Assembly (NCBI RefSeq): GCF_024713945.1
Contig: NC_134678.1
Coordinates: 3,038,001 to 3,102,000, forward strand
Origin: Dermatophagoides farinae
Taxonomy: Eukaryota > Arthropoda > Arachnida > Sarcoptiformes > Pyroglyphidae
Length of the DNA stretch: 64,000 bases
Direction of reading: 5' to 3'
Within the stretch, counting starts at the first letter, position 1. Every line of letters starts with the position of its first letter. Position numbers and translations under genes: made by a program. The notes beneath the pieces are model-generated. The model was not told where the DNA came from. It saw only the letters and a list, made by a program, of their open reading frames with translations, and ran no database searches. This document shows, piece after piece, positions 10,789-23,756 of this stretch.

Positions 10789-11301
10789 CTTTTCCATTGA
10801 ATTAACACTGGAGTAAAAAAAGGGTGGAGTGATTTTTTTGTTCTTGTTGTTGGATTTCGAATCTTATAAACATATATAAAATAATAATACACACACACAC
10901 ATACACAGAGTAAACATTCGAAAACACACCTGATCATACAACAAACGAACAACAATCCAATGGCTGCAATCCGGAAAATTAAATGTTTATATAATAATGA
11001 TGATGATTACCGTATTGCCGTAAACATCATCAATTTACAAGATTAAATAATCGTATATATGGATGGATGGATGAATGGATAAATTGATGAAAGGAGGAGA
11101 AGAAAAAATGAAATTTTATTTCCTCATTTTGTGTGTGTGTGTGTGTGCGTGTGTGTGGTATTCGAAATTAAAAATCAGCAAAAATTATTATCAAAGAAAC
11201 ATGGAAATGATTTTAAAATAAATGAGTTTTTGTTTTGTTTTTTTTCTGTTTTTTAATATAATGGATTGATGGTGATAAATTCAATATTTGATTATATATA
11301 A
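10298..11301. other. Intergenic with poly(A/T) tracts and a (GT)n run
   Basis: Between the start of the knottin gene and the 3' end of the GFRP-like gene. Long A runs at about 10319-10334, 10550-10571 and 10759-10777, and a CA run near 10890. No coding exon recognised. Confidence 0.5.
11131..11157. repeat. (GT)n microsatellite
   Basis: About 13 GT units with one GC interruption, in the 3' flank of the GFRP-like gene. Confidence 0.9.
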
Positions 11302-11909
11302 TCAATGATTATTATTATTTGTATGCATGATTGAATATCGAACATTTGGATCACGAAACAATGTCCATGCATGTCCAGGTTGTTTATGTTCATATGTACT
11401 AGATAGACTTGTACCGGTCAATACTTTATAGCCAAGATCCAATAATTTATTCAATACACGTACAGGCGCATCTTCAACACGAAATTTCCAATATCGTCCA
11501 TGTGGATCATATTGTGGTTCAGCCTATTTTGATTATTCAAACATATAGGAATTTAAAATATTATTGACATTAAAATAAAATTATTTGCTAACAAACAAAA
11601 AAAAATAATGTGAAAAAAATCATTCTTTTTCACCTGAAAATATAGACTATCCTTGATGACAGTGAATGGAACTTTTTCATGTAGATATGGATCAATTGTC
11701 GATATTCGTGTTGGACCACGATGAAAATCATCGGTCGATACCAATACATATGACATTCTATAACAAGCTTGTCGGGTATGTTGTAATAGATTACCCGTTG
11801 ATGCTGATGATGATGATGATGATGTATTTAATGATGAATTTAATGGTGATAATGATGTTGTTGTTGTCGTTGTCGAACAGATTACATTTGTTCGATGATT
11901 ATTTGACAT
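11302..11909 (-). CDS. GCHFR: GTP cyclohydrolase I feedback regulatory protein (GFRP/GCHFR)-like
   Basis: GFRP binds GTP cyclohydrolase I and passes on tetrahydrobiopterin inhibition and phenylalanine stimulation of BH4 synthesis. Exons by phase: 11909-11634 and 11523-11302. The core starts at the ATG at 11756: MSYVLVSTDDFHRGPTRIS parallels mammalian MPYLLISTQIRMEVGPT, then FRVEDAPVRVLNKLLDLGYKVLTGTS parallels DPPRIVLDKLERRGFRVLSM, ending HAWTLFRDP. From 11756 the product is 114 residues (mammalian GFRP has 84). In frame upstream is a Ser/Thr-rich stretch reaching the ATG at 11909 and open, without any ATG, to a stop at about 12021. A TATAG acceptor lies at 11951 and another directly before the 11756 ATG, so the true N-terminus is uncertain; the 11756 ATG has the better context (A at -3). 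Confidence 0.75.
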
Positions 11910-11963
11910 TCGACCTGGAATTGGTGGAGGTAGGCTACCACTTCGTTTGGCTATAGTAGCCAA

Positions 11964-13710
11964 TTTAATTTTATTCGTTTTGGTCGCAATTGTGAACGAA
12001 AGAAAGAGAGAAAAGAAAAATTATCGTACCGTTTTTATAGCCAAAAAAAAAAAATAAAAATAAAAATAAAAAACCAGAAAAACGAAAAAAAAACAACCAG
12101 GTACAAAATAAAATTCATAGGATGGGTTTCCTGATCATTGATCGTCGTTGGACATTTGATGGTGAACTAATAATAAAACCACTAATATAATGTTTTACGC
12201 TTTAAATAGGCAACAAAGAAAAGAATCGGCAAATGGTTTTTTTTTAGGAATTGAGAAAGTAAAAAAAACGAAAAAAAACACTTTCATTTTTTTTCAATTG
12301 TATTTCATTTTCAAACACATTTAATGTTGTGTATGTGTGTGTGTGTGTGTGTGTAATGTGTCCACTCTCTCTCTCTCTATTTAGTCACGATGTTAAATCG
12401 ATTATCTTTACTTGTCTTATATGATGGTTTCCCATCCATCCATCCCCCTGTTGATTTTGTTTCCATAAACATCCATTTTGTTTGTGTCTCGAATTGCTAA
12501 TTTTAGCTTTGTTTTTGTTGTTCCAAGATGACATAGACAGACATATTAAAACATTCGAAAGAATTATCATCATTAAACAGCCATCATCATCATCATCATC
12601 ATTACAGAAAAAAAACTCTTCAAGATCAATTTTCTTGAAAAAAAATGAAAAATTATTTCAAAAATAATAATAATAATTCGCATTCGTTCCATTCGAATTT
12701 ATCGTTGTCTTTTTTTTTGTATGCACTGTATGATGATGATGATGATGATCGGAATGGACAGATGTTTTTTTTTCGTTGTTGTTGTTGTTGTTCATCATTT
12801 TTTTTCGGTCTTCTATATATGATAATTGACAATTAACAATATCGTTTATGAATTTTGCAACTATTTATAACAATAATGATAATAATAATCGACAAACATA
12901 AAAAAAAGGAAAACACCCACGCCGCCATCATAACAACAATCATCATCATTTATTTATTTTTGTCACGTGGATTATGAAGACTACGATTCGATTCTGTCCG
13001 TGATATAGATCCTCATGAATGAATGAATGAATGAATGAATGGTATGGATGATCATAATAATAAATACGTACCGTACAATCATAAATCGTGACCAAAATTA
13101 TTTCAATTTTTCTAATAATAATTTCAAGTTCAATGATAAAATGTTTGAATATTTTCGAAATGTATTGTGGAATTGATACACGATTTTGTTGTTTTTTTGT
13201 GTGTGTGTGTGGGTGACAATTCGAGGTTAAATCCTTTTTTATTGATTTGTAGAAAAAAAATGAAAATATTCAAAAGTTTTTTTTTTATTCAATTGAATCT
13301 ATTCGATTGCTTGTCAATATTGATCGAACATTTCACATAATAATCACAAATCCAATTTTTTAAAAAATACTTTTGTATTTCGGCCATCAATTGATAGATG
13401 GCAGCATCCTTGTATCATGCAAGTGAAGAAGAGCAACCATTTGCAAGGCCATGAACACGCCATAGAAGTTGTCATTGTGTGTGTGTGTGTTGTATTTGTT
13501 GGTGGTACAAAGCACGTTTTCTTTTTTTTGAGTTGATTTTGTTTCTAATTTCAAATTCGAACTAACATTTTGAAATTTAGTGGATTACATCTTTTGGTGT
13601 TGTTTTGTTATTCATCGTCAAATTCGGGAATTTTCAAGAAAAATTTAGTCGTTTTTTGTGAAAATTGTACTTTTTTTTGTTGATTTGACTCATTTTTTTT
13701 TGTGTTCATA
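11964..13710. other. Shared 5' flank of GFRP-like and tra2 genes
   Basis: Divergent intergenic region with (GT)n 12335-12354, (CT)7 12365-12378, (GAAT)6 13017-13040, CAT/ATG runs, CACGTG at 12964-12969 and an ATGGCAGC motif at about 13396. A more GC-balanced patch at 13380-13460 may mark the tra2 transcription start. No coding exon recognised. Confidence 0.5.
13017..13040. repeat. (GAAT)6 microsatellite
   Basis: Six perfect GAAT units upstream of tra2. Confidence 0.9.
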
Positions 13711-14954
13711 ATGAGTGATCGTGAAGTATGTTGAATGAAATTGATTTTAAAGTGTGAATAATTCGTCATTTTTTGATTTAGGATTCTTCCGAACAAATGG
13801 GTAATGGTGGTTCACCAGATGCTGATGATCGTTCTGCTTCACAACAAGATTCTGAACACGAATCAAATCGTTCAGCTAATGGGCATTCACCAAGGCCAGC
13901 TGGTCGATCACGCTCAAGGTATGTCAAAATTCTATTTAATAAATTTTCTATAAATTTCTTTTTTAAAAAATTTTAGAAGTCGCAGCAATTCAAGACGTTA
14001 TCGTAAAACTCGTTCACGAAGTGGTTCACGTGGAAAAAGTCGCAAATAGTAAGAATTTACTCTTTTGTTTGTTTGTGTTTCAGAAATAACATGTTTTATA
14101 TTTTTCCTTTTTTTTACAAAAAATAAAGTTCAAGACATTCACCTGATTCTTCCAGTCGTCGTACAAAACGATCTCGTTCACCAATGTCATCTCGACGACG
14201 ACATGTTGGTAATCGTGAAAATCCACCTTCTGGCCGTTGTCTAGGAATTTTTGGCCTATCAATCTACACACAAGAACGTGATCTTAAAGATGTTTTCTCA
14301 AAATATGGTCCCATTGAAGACGTACAAATTGTTTATGATGCACAAACTGGGCGTTCTCGTGGTTTTGCTTTTGTTTATTTTGAAAACAGAAATCATGCCG
14401 TTGAAGTAAGGCGTTTTTTTTTGTTAATTGATGATGAATCTAATTTTTAAAATTCTGAATATATTTACAGGCTAAAGATCGTTGTAATGGCATGGAAATT
14501 GATGGTCGTAAAATACGTGTTGATTTTTCTATAACTCAACGAGCACATACACCAACACCTGGAATTTATATGGGCAAACCAACTCAGTAAGTTTAAAATT
14601 ATAGCTTAAATCTGGATATTATCCCATATATTTCGGATTTCGCTAAATTTTGTTTAAATTTTCATACTTTTGCTAATTGTAAGTCCTCGTTATCGAAGCA
14701 GCAGTGGTGGAGATAGAGGCGGGGGAAGTAACTATAATCGTGGATATCGGAATTCATCTGGATATGGTGGTAGTGGTAGTAGTGATCATCATCGTCGCCG
14801 TTCACCATCACCATTTCATTCATATTCATCAAGAGATCGACGAGGGGGACATACATCATCGGCAAGATATTCAAGATCTCGTTCACGTTCATTTTCCCCT
14901 CGTAAGTATCCATTTAAACGTTCGGGCAGAGTTTTTATGTCTAGTTATGCTTGA
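13711..14954 (+). CDS. tra2: Transformer-2 (TRA2) SR-type splicing regulator
   Basis: Nuclear RNA-binding splicing regulator that binds GAA-rich exonic enhancers. Exons: 13711-13725 (five codons, MSDRE), 13782-13918, 13977-14048, 14129-14405, 14471-14586 and 14684-14954; 295 residues if the last exon is read through. RS1 domain about 45-100 ([12 protein letters not shown]), one RRM at about 112-190 with RNP2 LGIFGL and RNP1 RGFAFVYF, then the diagnostic TRA2 linker [20 protein letters not shown]2 is a Gly/Arg/Ser/His-rich tail ending [10 protein letters not shown] strong donor (GTAAGTAT) starts at 14902 immediately after the SPR codons, with an acceptor at 15213 leading to a different ending (VKYMLQIEY), so two C-termini are possible. 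TRA2 genes are known for regulated splicing of their own transcripts. Confidence 0.92.
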
Positions 14955-16933
14955 AAGAATCAAAAAAAAAAAAAAATATCACTTAATCGGTAAATCCTTG
15001 CCGATTTTCATCTACAATCCGAACAGAGACATACTCAAACAAACAAAACCAACTTTTACATACTAGATATGAAAATCACAAAAAAACAATTTCAATCAAT
15101 CCATGATTTTTTTTAAAGTCATTGGCCATTTTTCAACCTGATCAATTAATGAATAATGTTTTTTCCTTATTCTATAATCAATATATATATAATGATTTGA
15201 TTCTTTTCACTAGGCGTCAAATATATGCTTCAAATTGAGTATTGATTTTTTTTCTAAAATTCATACCTACACATATACGACATTCATATAGGAAATGTTT
15301 ATGACAAAAATGATGATTGTGGTGTTTGTGTGTTTACATAAATGTGTATTTGTGCCAGAATTTTTTTAACTTACAAGAATCGATGATATCACTAAAGTAT
15401 AATAATATGCAGTTTATATCATTATATATGAGATTCAATTTTGAATCATTCTGAAAGTGTGTGTGTGTGTATAGCAACAATGTCAGTCAATTAATTTGAT
15501 TATGAATAACCCTTTTTTCTCCTGTTTTTTTTCCATTTCATTTTTCACATAATCTGACGCAAAATCTATATATCACAATAATACAAAAAAAAATTACTTT
15601 GTGTTGATTCGGCTAAATGTATTTCGATCTTATCTTCTATATTTTTTTTCATAATCATTATCCGAGCAAAAATCATTCTATATGCCCAAATATATACAAA
15701 TTTTCTTTTGTTTTTTCTTTCTTTTTTTTCACCAAATTTTTCATTTTTCGTTACCCTAAATATTGAAAACACAAAAAAAACATGATAGATAATTACATTC
15801 GATACTATAATTTATCAACTTATTAATCTTATATGCTAAACAATTAAAACATTTTAAAAAAATTTCTTTTTTCCCTTTCCATATAAAAAGGATTCAGAAG
15901 AAAAATCCAAAATTGAATGAAAATTATTGTTTATGATTTGATTGATGATTTTGATGATGATTTGAAGAAAAACAGAAAAAACAAAAGGATTTGAAATATA
16001 TAAAAAAAAGTAGCGATGATGAAGAGTACTTTTGGGCAAGCATTTGGCAGCTAGAAATCAAAAGACAGAAAAAACAATTAGCAAGAATGATTCGGCCAGA
16101 AAAATTCAAAAAAAAAAAATTAATCAAAAATTAGTACAATTGATGATTGATCAAATCGTCAGCGAATCGAATTCTTCAAAAATCCAAAAAAAAACAACCA
16201 TTCAATGATGAAGTATTATTCACTTGATTGAAGTTTGAAGTTTTGTGGATAATAAAAAAAACTCTCAGGTTCACCATTCGGTTGATGTTCGGTGGTGGAT
16301 GATGAACAACAAATTTCTGTAGAATATTCAAGATGCATTCTGACAAACTATGAAAAATCTATGACAAATGTTTCATTCTTTCATCATGTGAACATGTGAA
16401 ATAATTATCGAATGCATGCAATATTAATGAAGCCATTGAAAATAGTGTATGTGAATATATTGTATCCATAAATAAATGAATCACTAATGTTGGGTAAGTA
16501 TTTTTCGGATTCGAATATCTGATATTCGTAAATAATTGGGTGGTGCACACATCAGGTACGTAATTATATTTTATTGAAAAAGTTTAAAAATTCTCTTCAA
16601 TTTTATTTTCATTAATATATTTTATATTTTTTCGTTTCAACTAAATAATAAAAAAAAACTTGCTTTTACAAATTGGAATGAAAATAAAATACGAACATGA
16701 ATTTCTATTTTTGCTGGTAAACAAGCAAAAAATAAAAAAAAAATTGGACTAGAAAACCAGATTGGCTGTTCGAATACGGTTATTAAATTGGTTGTATTTG
16801 AATCTAATAAATGGGAATGTTTTCTTGAATATATATCGATCACAAGGATGAGAATCACTTGATGGTGTTTGTATCGATGATGATAATGGATTCGGTGTTG
16901 AAAGAGATCTTTGTTGAAAAAATATTTAAATTT
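14955..16933. other. Convergent 3' flanks of tra2 and C1GALT1
   Basis: AT-rich, with poly(A/T) tracts and short frames lacking family signals. Contains the possible tra2 terminal exon at 15214-15245 and a perfect small palindrome, CGAATATC-t-GATATTCG, at 16512-16528. Otherwise nothing recognised. Confidence 0.5.
15214..15245 (+). other. Possible alternative terminal exon of tra2
   Basis: After the acceptor TTCACTAG (ends 15213), splicing from the donor at 14902 gives SPR-VKYMLQIEY-stop, with phase preserved across the junction. In other animals TRA2 also ends shortly after an SPRRY-like peptide. Confidence 0.45.
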
Positions 16934-18361
16934 TCATTCGTTAATATTACGATGTTCAACATTATTATTATTATTATCATCATCATTCTTGGTGATTTCT
17001 TCCACTGGGATGGTTTTTGTTTGCAATTCTTGTTGTTGGTGATGTTCAAGTAATTTTTGATCTTGTGGACGAACATAACTTGATATGCCATATGGACGAA
17101 GATGATAGATTAAATATTCAAGAACATACATCATATTTGGACTAACATAATGGAATGATATGGCTGTATCACTGCAACATCCTAGACCCTGTATTTTTTT
17201 TATTACAATTCAAATTAGAATAAATTTTTTGTTTTCATAAAAAAAATATTTACCTCTTGTGATGGATAATAAATATATTTCCAATACCAAAAATTTCGAT
17301 CCACATGACCTGGTACGACATGATGTTCCGGTACGAATGGAAAGAATCTACCACGACCCAATGAATCTCTTGAATCACCAGCGGTTACATTTAATGCTTC
17401 AAGACAATAGCCCATATCAACATCTTCAGCACCACCTTCTTCTTTATCATAACATTTATCCGGATGATCATTGGCCAAACCGATTTCGACAAATCTTTTC
17501 AATGCTTCTTTACTGAGAACATAACCGGCACCACCACTCATATAACCTTGACTAACATATGGCTTAAATTTACAGCCAAAATAAACAGGTTCCGTAGGAT
17601 CATGAGATGAAAGGAAATATCGAAGATTTTCCAAAATCACATATGTATCATCATCAGCTTTCATGAACCAATCGGCATCATTCAGATGATGATGATAAGA
17701 ATAATTGAATCCACCAATAGTTTTGGCCCAAAGATGATCTCTACCTTCTGGAACATCTAATTTGATTGCCGGTAAGGATGAATCCGCTTCTGAGCTAATA
17801 AATATCAATGTATTACAACGTTTTCCCCATGTTTCTTTCACATGTTTAGCTTTTTCTTGATGATTTTTCGGTGCAGTCATCACCCAGCATAGAATACGCA
17901 CGGTTTTCGATAGATGACGAGCAACTATATCTTCATCTATTATAAAAAAAAACAAATTACAATCATTACGAAAAAAAATATTATTAAGATTTACCTTTGT
18001 GAAATATTTCATCTAAATCATGAAATGATACCGGAAGTTTAGGTCCAGTCACCGAATCTAATTGTTCATGATGATGTGGATCGAAATCATGATCATGATG
18101 ATTATTATGATTATGATAATCATCAAATTCTGATTGTCTATATGATAGAAAACTAATTCCTTTCAATGAATCCCAATTAACAACACTGATCAACAGGTAG
18201 GCAAAACTGAAACCAAATGTCATGCCCATTAATAGGGCAATCATAAAATTCTTTGATATCTTATGCGATGATAATGATGATGATGATGATGAACCATTAT
18301 TCGTTATTATATTCGTATTTAATGGCTGATATGGATATGATTTTTGCGACAGAGACGACAT
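16934..18361 (-). CDS. C1GALT1: Core 1 beta-1,3-galactosyltransferase (T-synthase, C1GALT1)
   Basis: Golgi type II membrane enzyme that adds beta-1,3-galactose to GalNAc-Ser/Thr (Tn antigen), making core 1. Exons 18361-17995, 17936-17254 and 17188-16934; phases 1 and 0; 434 residues. A cytosolic Ser/Asn-rich N-terminus is followed by a membrane anchor at about 39-61 and a His/Asp-rich stem. The GT31 catalytic domain has [23 protein letters not shown], the metal-binding DXD motif in [28 protein letters not shown], and [30 protein letters not shown] and [21 protein letters not shown] are highly characteristic of T-synthase. The tail is Asn/Asp-rich. It is convergent with tra2. In mammals folding needs the chaperone COSMC, a related GT31 protein; none is seen in the window. 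Confidence 0.93.
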
Positions 18362-19242
18362 TAGTTTAACTGACCTTTTTTCAATAATAAAAACAAATTG
18401 GGCAAAATTAGAAATATTTTTTTTCCAGAATTTTTTTAAAATTATTTTATCAAAATTTTTTTAACAACAACAACAAAAAAATATATAAACAACAATGGTA
18501 CACTCAAACGCACACATTATGATATTCGAAAATTCGATTCTATCATAATAAACATTCATTATTTCAAACCCTCAGTTCCTTTCATCCCATATTTACTAAC
18601 AAATATTTCGCCGTTAATTGATTGAAAACAGATTTGTTTTTTTCAAATATTTTTATAATTATTGACGTAGCAAACGGAAAATGGAAATCATTGGAAATCA
18701 CACACACACACATACACACACAAAAAAAAACAGTCACAAATGATCAACAATTATAATTGAACATTTTTTTCTGATCACGATGAGAATCATCACAATAGCT
18801 GCCATTTTTGTCGTCGATGATGGTTGTACTAAAAAAAAAGAAACACTTAGCAACCACCATCATCATAATTACATATTTACAGATAAATTTATTAATCTAT
18901 CGTTTTCTTTTTTTTATCGATGTGTATTTTTTTTTATCGTTGGTATTGTTTCATTTTGAGGTTGAAATTGAAAAACATTTTTGGTTCTAAATTTGATGAT
19001 TTTAAAAACAAACTTGAATATAAAAAAAATAAATCTGTCTGATTAAAACGATAATCAATGATTGCTACTCAGGTGAATGGAACAAAACTAAAATCTGAAT
19101 AAATTCATAAGACCAATGATGGATTATAATGAATAACTGTTTGTGTGTTCATGAAAGTGTGTATCTGGGAAACTAAATAGGGAAAAAAATGCACAAAACT
19201 TTCAGCAGACAGAAATCTAGATCAACAAAGACAAACATACAC

Positions 19243-19262
19243 AGAGAGAGAGAGAGAGAGAG
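19243..19262. repeat. (AG)10 microsatellite
   Basis: Ten perfect AG units in the C1GALT1 to Khc spacer. Confidence 0.9.
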
Positions 19263-20640
19263 AAAAAATGTCAATGAAAAATACCAAAAAAAAAAACAAA
19301 TGTCAAAACAGAAATATAATGATAATAATATCGGTGATCCGGATAATAATAATGATGAATAAAATAAAAAAAAGTTCATTATTATATAATGAAGACGGCG
19401 GAAAAAAAACAAATAACAAACACAGACTAATAAACTAATTATGCAAAAATACACACACACACACGGGTTTTCAATCCATAAATGAATGGGTCGAGAAATA
19501 ATGAATTTATATGCGTGCACCTGCTGAAATTATTCAATGAATTGAAAAAAAAAATATAAATTTTATACAGGATGAAACACAAACAAAACAAAAAAAACGA
19601 AGATTTTTCAATTTTCAACAGGATTTTCATCATCATTTCAATAATGACAAAATCATAATTGTTACAACAAATTTTTTTCATTTTCAACAATAATAATGAA
19701 AATGAATGGCGGTGGTAATAATAGAATATATCTTTGAAAACATTGGAATTTATCAAAAAAAAAAAAAAAATTCTCACACTTTGATTTGAGCTTTACATTT
19801 TCGTTTGTCTGTTTTTTTTTTAATTCAAGGAAATCTAAAGGTGTTTTGTTCTGCCTCTTCTCTGTTGTTTGAACACATCAAATAACAACAATGACAGTTT
19901 ACAGCTGCTAAATTTGATTTATCAATTATAGGAAAAATATCTCACACAATTTTTATATAAAATCCAAAACGACAATAATCAATTGATATATAAAAAATTC
20001 GAATAAAAATTTTTTTTTCATAATTTTTATTCTCGAATCGGTTATAGTATATGATATGGAATTTTTTTTTTGATGATGTCATACCAGGAACAATGTATAA
20101 TAATTAATTTGTTCATGATCATAATTCGTATTGATGATGATTCATCAATAAAAATCTTTGAAAATAACATTAACTACTAATAGATAATATGACCTACCTG
20201 GTCAATATTGGCATCAATGCCATTTATATTGATTCTTTTTGTTTTGGTTTGTTTCTGGTTGTTGTTGTTGATCGAATAAACAATGACCACCATTATATTA
20301 GCTTGATTTTATTCCATTAATGATGATGCATGATTGTTTCGAGTATTTTTCAAATGATTGATAATGATTTTCATTTAGAAAATCATTCATATCATTATTA
20401 TTGTTGTTGTTATAGTTGCTCTACCCATATTAGTTGTCATTATTTAGTGGCTCAAAAATGTTACAATAAAACAAACAGAATTGCCGGCCAATTCTCGAAA
20501 ACAAAACCAAATAATAGAATTTTGAAAGAGTGAGCTTGTGTAGTAGGTTGTTGTATGAACTAAAATATAAAATGATTGATAAAAAAATTATGAAAAAAAT
20601 TTAGCAGTAGCAGAAATCAACGATACCTGAACGTCAAATA

Positions 20641-20664
20641 TTGTTGTTGTTGTTGTTGTTGTTG
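20641..20664. repeat. (TTG)8 microsatellite
   Basis: Eight perfect TTG units; followed by an A run near 20683-20702. Confidence 0.9.
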
Positions 20665-23600
20665 CATACATTTGATGACAAACCAAAAAAAAAAAAAAAA
20701 AATAAAAATAAAACTTTGAAGGAAACAAAACCGAAAATATATCTTTTTGATGATGATATTAATAACAAATTAAAAATCAACCTAATAGATGGCAGCATCG
20801 GAGATGGATAAATATCCAATTTTAAATCCAAAAAAAAAAAATTGGCCTACAGATCAGCCCGTAATCGCATCGGTTGGATTGACGCTGGCTATAGCTGTCT
20901 TTTTTTTTAAATGTCGGACCAGTAAAACTAGTTTTTTAGTATTTTTTTCTCGCTTTTTTTTTATGCCATCACATAGAAACTTTATGATAATGATGATGAT
21001 CATCATCATCATTGTTGCCTGTATAGTATAGTATTTATGGATAAATATTTTTTCACCCTAAAAAAAATAATCACATTGAATCTTGATTATCGAACGAATA
21101 TATTTCTTTTTATTATTATTTTGATTATTCTGCCATGTGCCACATTCATTTTAATTGGGTTGATTGGGCACCAAATCAATATTGCTGTAAATTTTACGCA
21201 TATTTTATATGCCAATTGCTGGAAATCTTTTTAACAATTATTCATACAAAAATTTAAGTCGAATAAATTAAGAAATAGAATGAAAATTATTCAATAAAAT
21301 CTAAATTAGAGCATTTTCTTTGTAAAATTGACAATATTTACGGAAATTTGAATAATCTATAAAGAAAGTTTCCGAAAATCTTTTTTTTCAATGCATTTTT
21401 TGTATTAGTCTTGAAATTTTACAAACTAGCTTTTGTAAAAACGAAAGATAAAAGTTAATTGTAAATAATTTTCCATTATCATCAACAAATAATAATGAGA
21501 TTTTAGCCATAACTCTCAACCATATAACCTGGTTATATCGTTAGTTGTCATAATGATCATCATCATCATCATATGATATAATAGCTTTATTTTATATCCA
21601 TATACTTTTTAAAATTTTCTCTTTTTTCGTCATTCTATTTTCAACAAAAATGAGAAAATTTTTTTGTTGTTGTTGTTGTTGTTGTCGAGCCAATTATATC
21701 TAAAATCAAACAAAATTATTTAATTTTTTTTTTTGACCTAAAGAAAATTTTGTGAAATTTTTTCATTTATTCAAATGAATTTGTATCACTCCAATAGGCA
21801 ATATTTGCGGAATGAATGCACGAATGAATCGCATTGAACACTGTGGGTGTGTTTGTTACAATCACAATGAATGATAAATGTACAAATAGTCACAAAGCAT
21901 TAAATAGAAGTAGTAGTATAAGAATACGATGAAAAAAAAATTATCCAAACGTAAATATCAAACAGTGGTGGTATCAACAACAACGCAGAATATATACGCA
22001 CCTCCCAAAACTCTAACTAAATATTTTCGTCCCTCGTTATTTATTTATTTTTTTTTCGTTCCCCTTATACATCTTATACTCTCTATCTATACAAATTGTA
22101 AATGTATGTATGTGCATGGCGTGACAGTAATCATCATCATCACACCAAACCTAAAAGAAAAAAACCTAAATTAACCAATCACAATCCAACCGGACATCAT
22201 CTCTCCCTTTATTCTTTTTTTTTTTTGGTTATCTTTGTTTTCTCTCTCTCTTCATCATATCTTTCCCCTTTTTATAGTATTTTTTCTTCATTGATTTATG
22301 TGTAATAATAATAAAATAAAAAAAAATCCATCGTTTTTTTCACGCCTGACTCATTGGATGTGTTTGTATATTCTTATTATTCTTTGATGATGATGATAAT
22401 AATATATTCTTCAGGTTATAATCAACAATTCTCAATTTTGATTGATTGATACGTCGTATCGTGTGAATATGTGTTAATGTGAGAATTGAATCGCATCTAA
22501 TATTTACAAATATAAAACGAATTTCACATATACAAAGAATATATTCATTGAATTCTTGTTTTAGTGAATGTTTGTGTATTTTATATTTTTTTTGCAAACC
22601 ATTCGATCATATGTTATTTCGGCATTTGATGATATTGTTTGTTCAATTATTTTGAATGCATACAACACACACAAACACAGATTATCAACATTTTAATTGA
22701 TGGTGACAAAAATTTGAATTTTTGATAATAAAAAACAACAAGAAATACTCACAGTTGTGAATCATCATCATCTACCGAATGACACGTATCAATTGTTTTT
22801 TCTTATAAAAATTTTTATCCATCCATCAAATATTATTGAAATTACATTTCTCTTTGACCTGAATCATTTCATTTTTTTTGTGTTATTTCTTGTGTTTTGT
22901 GTGTACGTGTGTGCCTAAATGTTCAAAACTATAATAATCACACACATTGCCTTTTATGACAATGTCGTTTGTCGGATGATGATGATGATGATGATTCGGC
23001 CTGAATCAAGCTGCTATTAATGTTTTCGGCCTTTTTTGAAAATTTTTCTATCTAATAAAAAAAACATTGATCAATTTGGCTGTATTTTTTGGAATTGTTG
23101 CTTTTTCTCTCGACCATTATTATAAAAATTAATGCAATCAACAATTATCAAATGGAAATTTTTATGTGATACATTTTATTTTATTTTATTAGTTTAGGAT
23201 TATTATTATCATTTTTTTTCTATTCAATTTCATTCAAACATATTTACCTCTCTCGAATCCAAGATCCACTGATTCATTTACGTCAATAATAATTTAGGTA
23301 AAGTCACATTTCTAATTGAATTCGTTTTATATTATTGACATTATAATGAAATTTCTTTGCATTTTTTAATTTAGGTAGAAAATCATTGCATTTTATTTTC
23401 TCTTGAATAAATCAAAAATTTCATGTGATTTTAAAAACATCCCACGAAACCTATATGATCGATCTTTGATTTAAAATCTTCATTCATCATTTGTTTTTTT
23501 GATCATTAATGTTCAACGATTCAAACAATAGCAACGAAAAGCTTTGTCTTTTTTTCTTTATATTATAACCGTGATATTTTTTTTTCACCTACAATTTTAT

Positions 23601-23756
23601 TAATAAAAATCAGAGGCAAAAAAAAGAAGACTAATCAAATCAAGTGATTCTCCCTCTGTACGAGTGTATATATCGTAGTCCAAAGAGAAGAATAATTATT
23701 GATGAATTTAAATTTTATATTGTAATCAACGATACACCAGAAAAAAACCAGTCACA

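Larger units (their letters stand above)
18362..23756. other. Long divergent intergenic region, C1GALT1 to kinesin heavy chain
   Basis: 5.4 kb rich in simple repeats: (AG)10 19243-19262, (TTG)8 20641-20664, a TTG run near 21663, and CAT/ATG runs throughout. An ATGGCAGC motif occurs on the plus strand at about 20788 and on the minus strand near 18800. No exon with recognisable protein similarity. 5' UTR exons of either gene could lie here. Confidence 0.5.

Noticed and set aside
11666-11956. Plus-strand frame overlapping the GFRP-like gene
   Set aside because: Antisense shadow; its Met runs arise from the CAT/ATG repeat.
14704-15066. Frame overlapping the last tra2 exon
   Set aside because: Frame-shifted shadow of the Gly/Ser/Arg tail.
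20789-21031. Frame starting MAASEMDKYPIL, somewhat richer in GC than its surroundings
   Set aside because: I considered a small gene or Khc 5' exon, but found no family match and the frame soon becomes low-complexity.
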